This document shows positions 63,091 to 64,000 of a DNA stretch of 64,000 nt, piece by piece. This DNA is from Echinarachnius parma (lineage: Eukaryota > Echinodermata > Echinoidea > Clypeasteroida > Echinarachniidae): NCBI GenBank assembly GCA_037951105.1, contig JBAMJV010004279.1, positions 124,001 to 188,000 on the forward strand. The letters run 5' to 3'. The notes under the pieces are model-generated. The model saw only the letters and a list, made by a program, of their open reading frames with translations, made no database searches and was not told the DNA's origin. The position numbers and the translations under genes are program-made. The first letter of the stretch is position 1, and each line of letters starts with the position of its first letter.

Positions 63091-64000
63091 GTAACTTTGT
63101 GGTAGCCCATCAATGTAACATATACATGTATATATATTTAGCCTGTTGCTATTGTATGCCATGTATGCACAGCCTGTACATTTTCACTATGGCCTGTTGG
63201 CATGGGATATTTCTTCTGCCAGACCCTTGTCAGAACCTTGCTGCACACTAATGCTGCACATAAACTTGCAATGTATAACTAAGATAGTACCAACTCATCA
63301 AACAGGTGTTATTTGATATCAGAGTTCAAAACAAAATTGCATAATAAAGAAATATTGTCATGGAACGCTACGTACTCCCCATGACTCCTACAGCATACTT
63401 GCTACAAAGGCACAAGGCGCTATGGTATGTACATTTATTTCATTATTTTTTATATTGATCAGTTTAGGACCCTTTCATACCTTTCATACCTTTCATCAAC
63501 AAAGTGATCATAGACTTTAATATCACATGCTAACTTTGCTTTAAAGTTCAGTCAATTATGGCAGGATAGATTGCATCACTCAACATACAATAATTTACAT
63601 GTAGAGGGCTGCATTGTGTCCTAACTATTGGTGTTAACTGAGAATAGAACCATTTTGTCAAACATTTCCATGTTGACTAGATGTGCATGCCTATAAAAAT
63701 ACCTCAATGATCATGTTTATCTATATTTTTTCCACATACTAATATGTGCTGTGGCATTATCTGATGTGCAACTGTACAAGTGCCCATATTCATGAAAGCC
63801 CGCTAGGCTAGCAAAACGCTAGTAGTTCAGTCAATATAGGGTCTTGACCTCGGCAAAATTGCAACAGGGGATTTTTTTTCGGAATTCTGTTCAGGAAACT
63901 CCCCTTAACAACCAAAAAAAAGTCCCTAAGAAATCGAAGTTGCGGAAAGTGGTTTAATTTGCATTATAAAGATAATTAGCTAATTTGCATATTTCTGAAA
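63091..64000. other. NLR intron, right edge of window
   Basis: Apart from the shadow exon at 63374 and duplicated intron sequence at about 63680-63775, no feature is seen. The last 60 bp (AATTAGCTAATTTGCATATTT) resemble the outer arm of the foldback element at 50340-51880, so another copy may start here. Confidence 0.4.
63374..63423 (+). pseudogene. Shadow copy of LRR exon 1 end
   Basis: CATGACTCCTACAGCATACT through GCTATG|GTATGTAC repeats the end of the exon at 59513-59674, donor included. The upstream half is missing and no acceptor is in phase. Intron sequence around 63680-63775 likewise repeats 62540-62640, so a block including both exon and intron was duplicated. Confidence 0.7.

Overview
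This window is animal nuclear DNA: short exons joined by GT-AG introns in matching phase, AT-rich introns, and very many transposons. Three plus-strand genes and one minus-strand gene can be supported. The gene set suggests a marine invertebrate deuterostome, most likely an echinoderm of the sea-urchin type. The reasons are an NLR-type immune receptor with a DEATH domain that begins with a 2A-like ribosome-skipping peptide (an arrangement known from sea-urchin NLRs), a PRDM9/Meisetz-type PR/SET gene, and abundant short non-autonomous DNA transposons. The species cannot be fixed from the sequence alone.

Layout. 1-19 kb: the 5' half of a TTC12-like TPR gene (exons at 2644, 12842, 15770 and 18042), whose 10-kb first visible intron holds a 2-kb segmental duplication and many nested mobile elements. 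19-27 kb: no gene; decayed tandem repeats, inverted-repeat transposons and microsatellites. 27.9-29.9 kb: a three-exon minus-strand gene for an unrecognised 257-aa multi-membrane protein with an RGRP AT-hook-like motif; a TATA box lies upstream and a long (TTC)n tract sits directly before one of its 3' splice sites. 30-37 kb: transposons and CpG-richer sequence that may hold promoters. 37-44 kb: a PRDM9-like gene (C2H2 finger, zinc knuckle, first part of the PR/SET domain) whose exons occur as tandem arrays, including about seven copies of one SET exon; the end of the SET domain and any zinc-finger array are absent. 45.5-63.1 kb: an NLR gene (2A leader, DEATH, linker, NACHT, LRR exons) that runs off the right edge.

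The main pattern is that exons of TTC12, PRDM9-like and NLR genes each have partial, usually decayed copies in the adjacent intron ('shadow exons'). A second pattern is a set of DNA transposons whose interior is filled with repeated copies of one short element-specific word (GTACTGC-GTAC, GAACGTCCGTGA, TCTGCGGCA, GTCACTCACGTTAC). Several insertions can be read to the base because a duplicated copy of the same locus keeps the empty site (TTAA or TA target duplications). All identifications rest on reading the sequence and family knowledge; no database search was possible.
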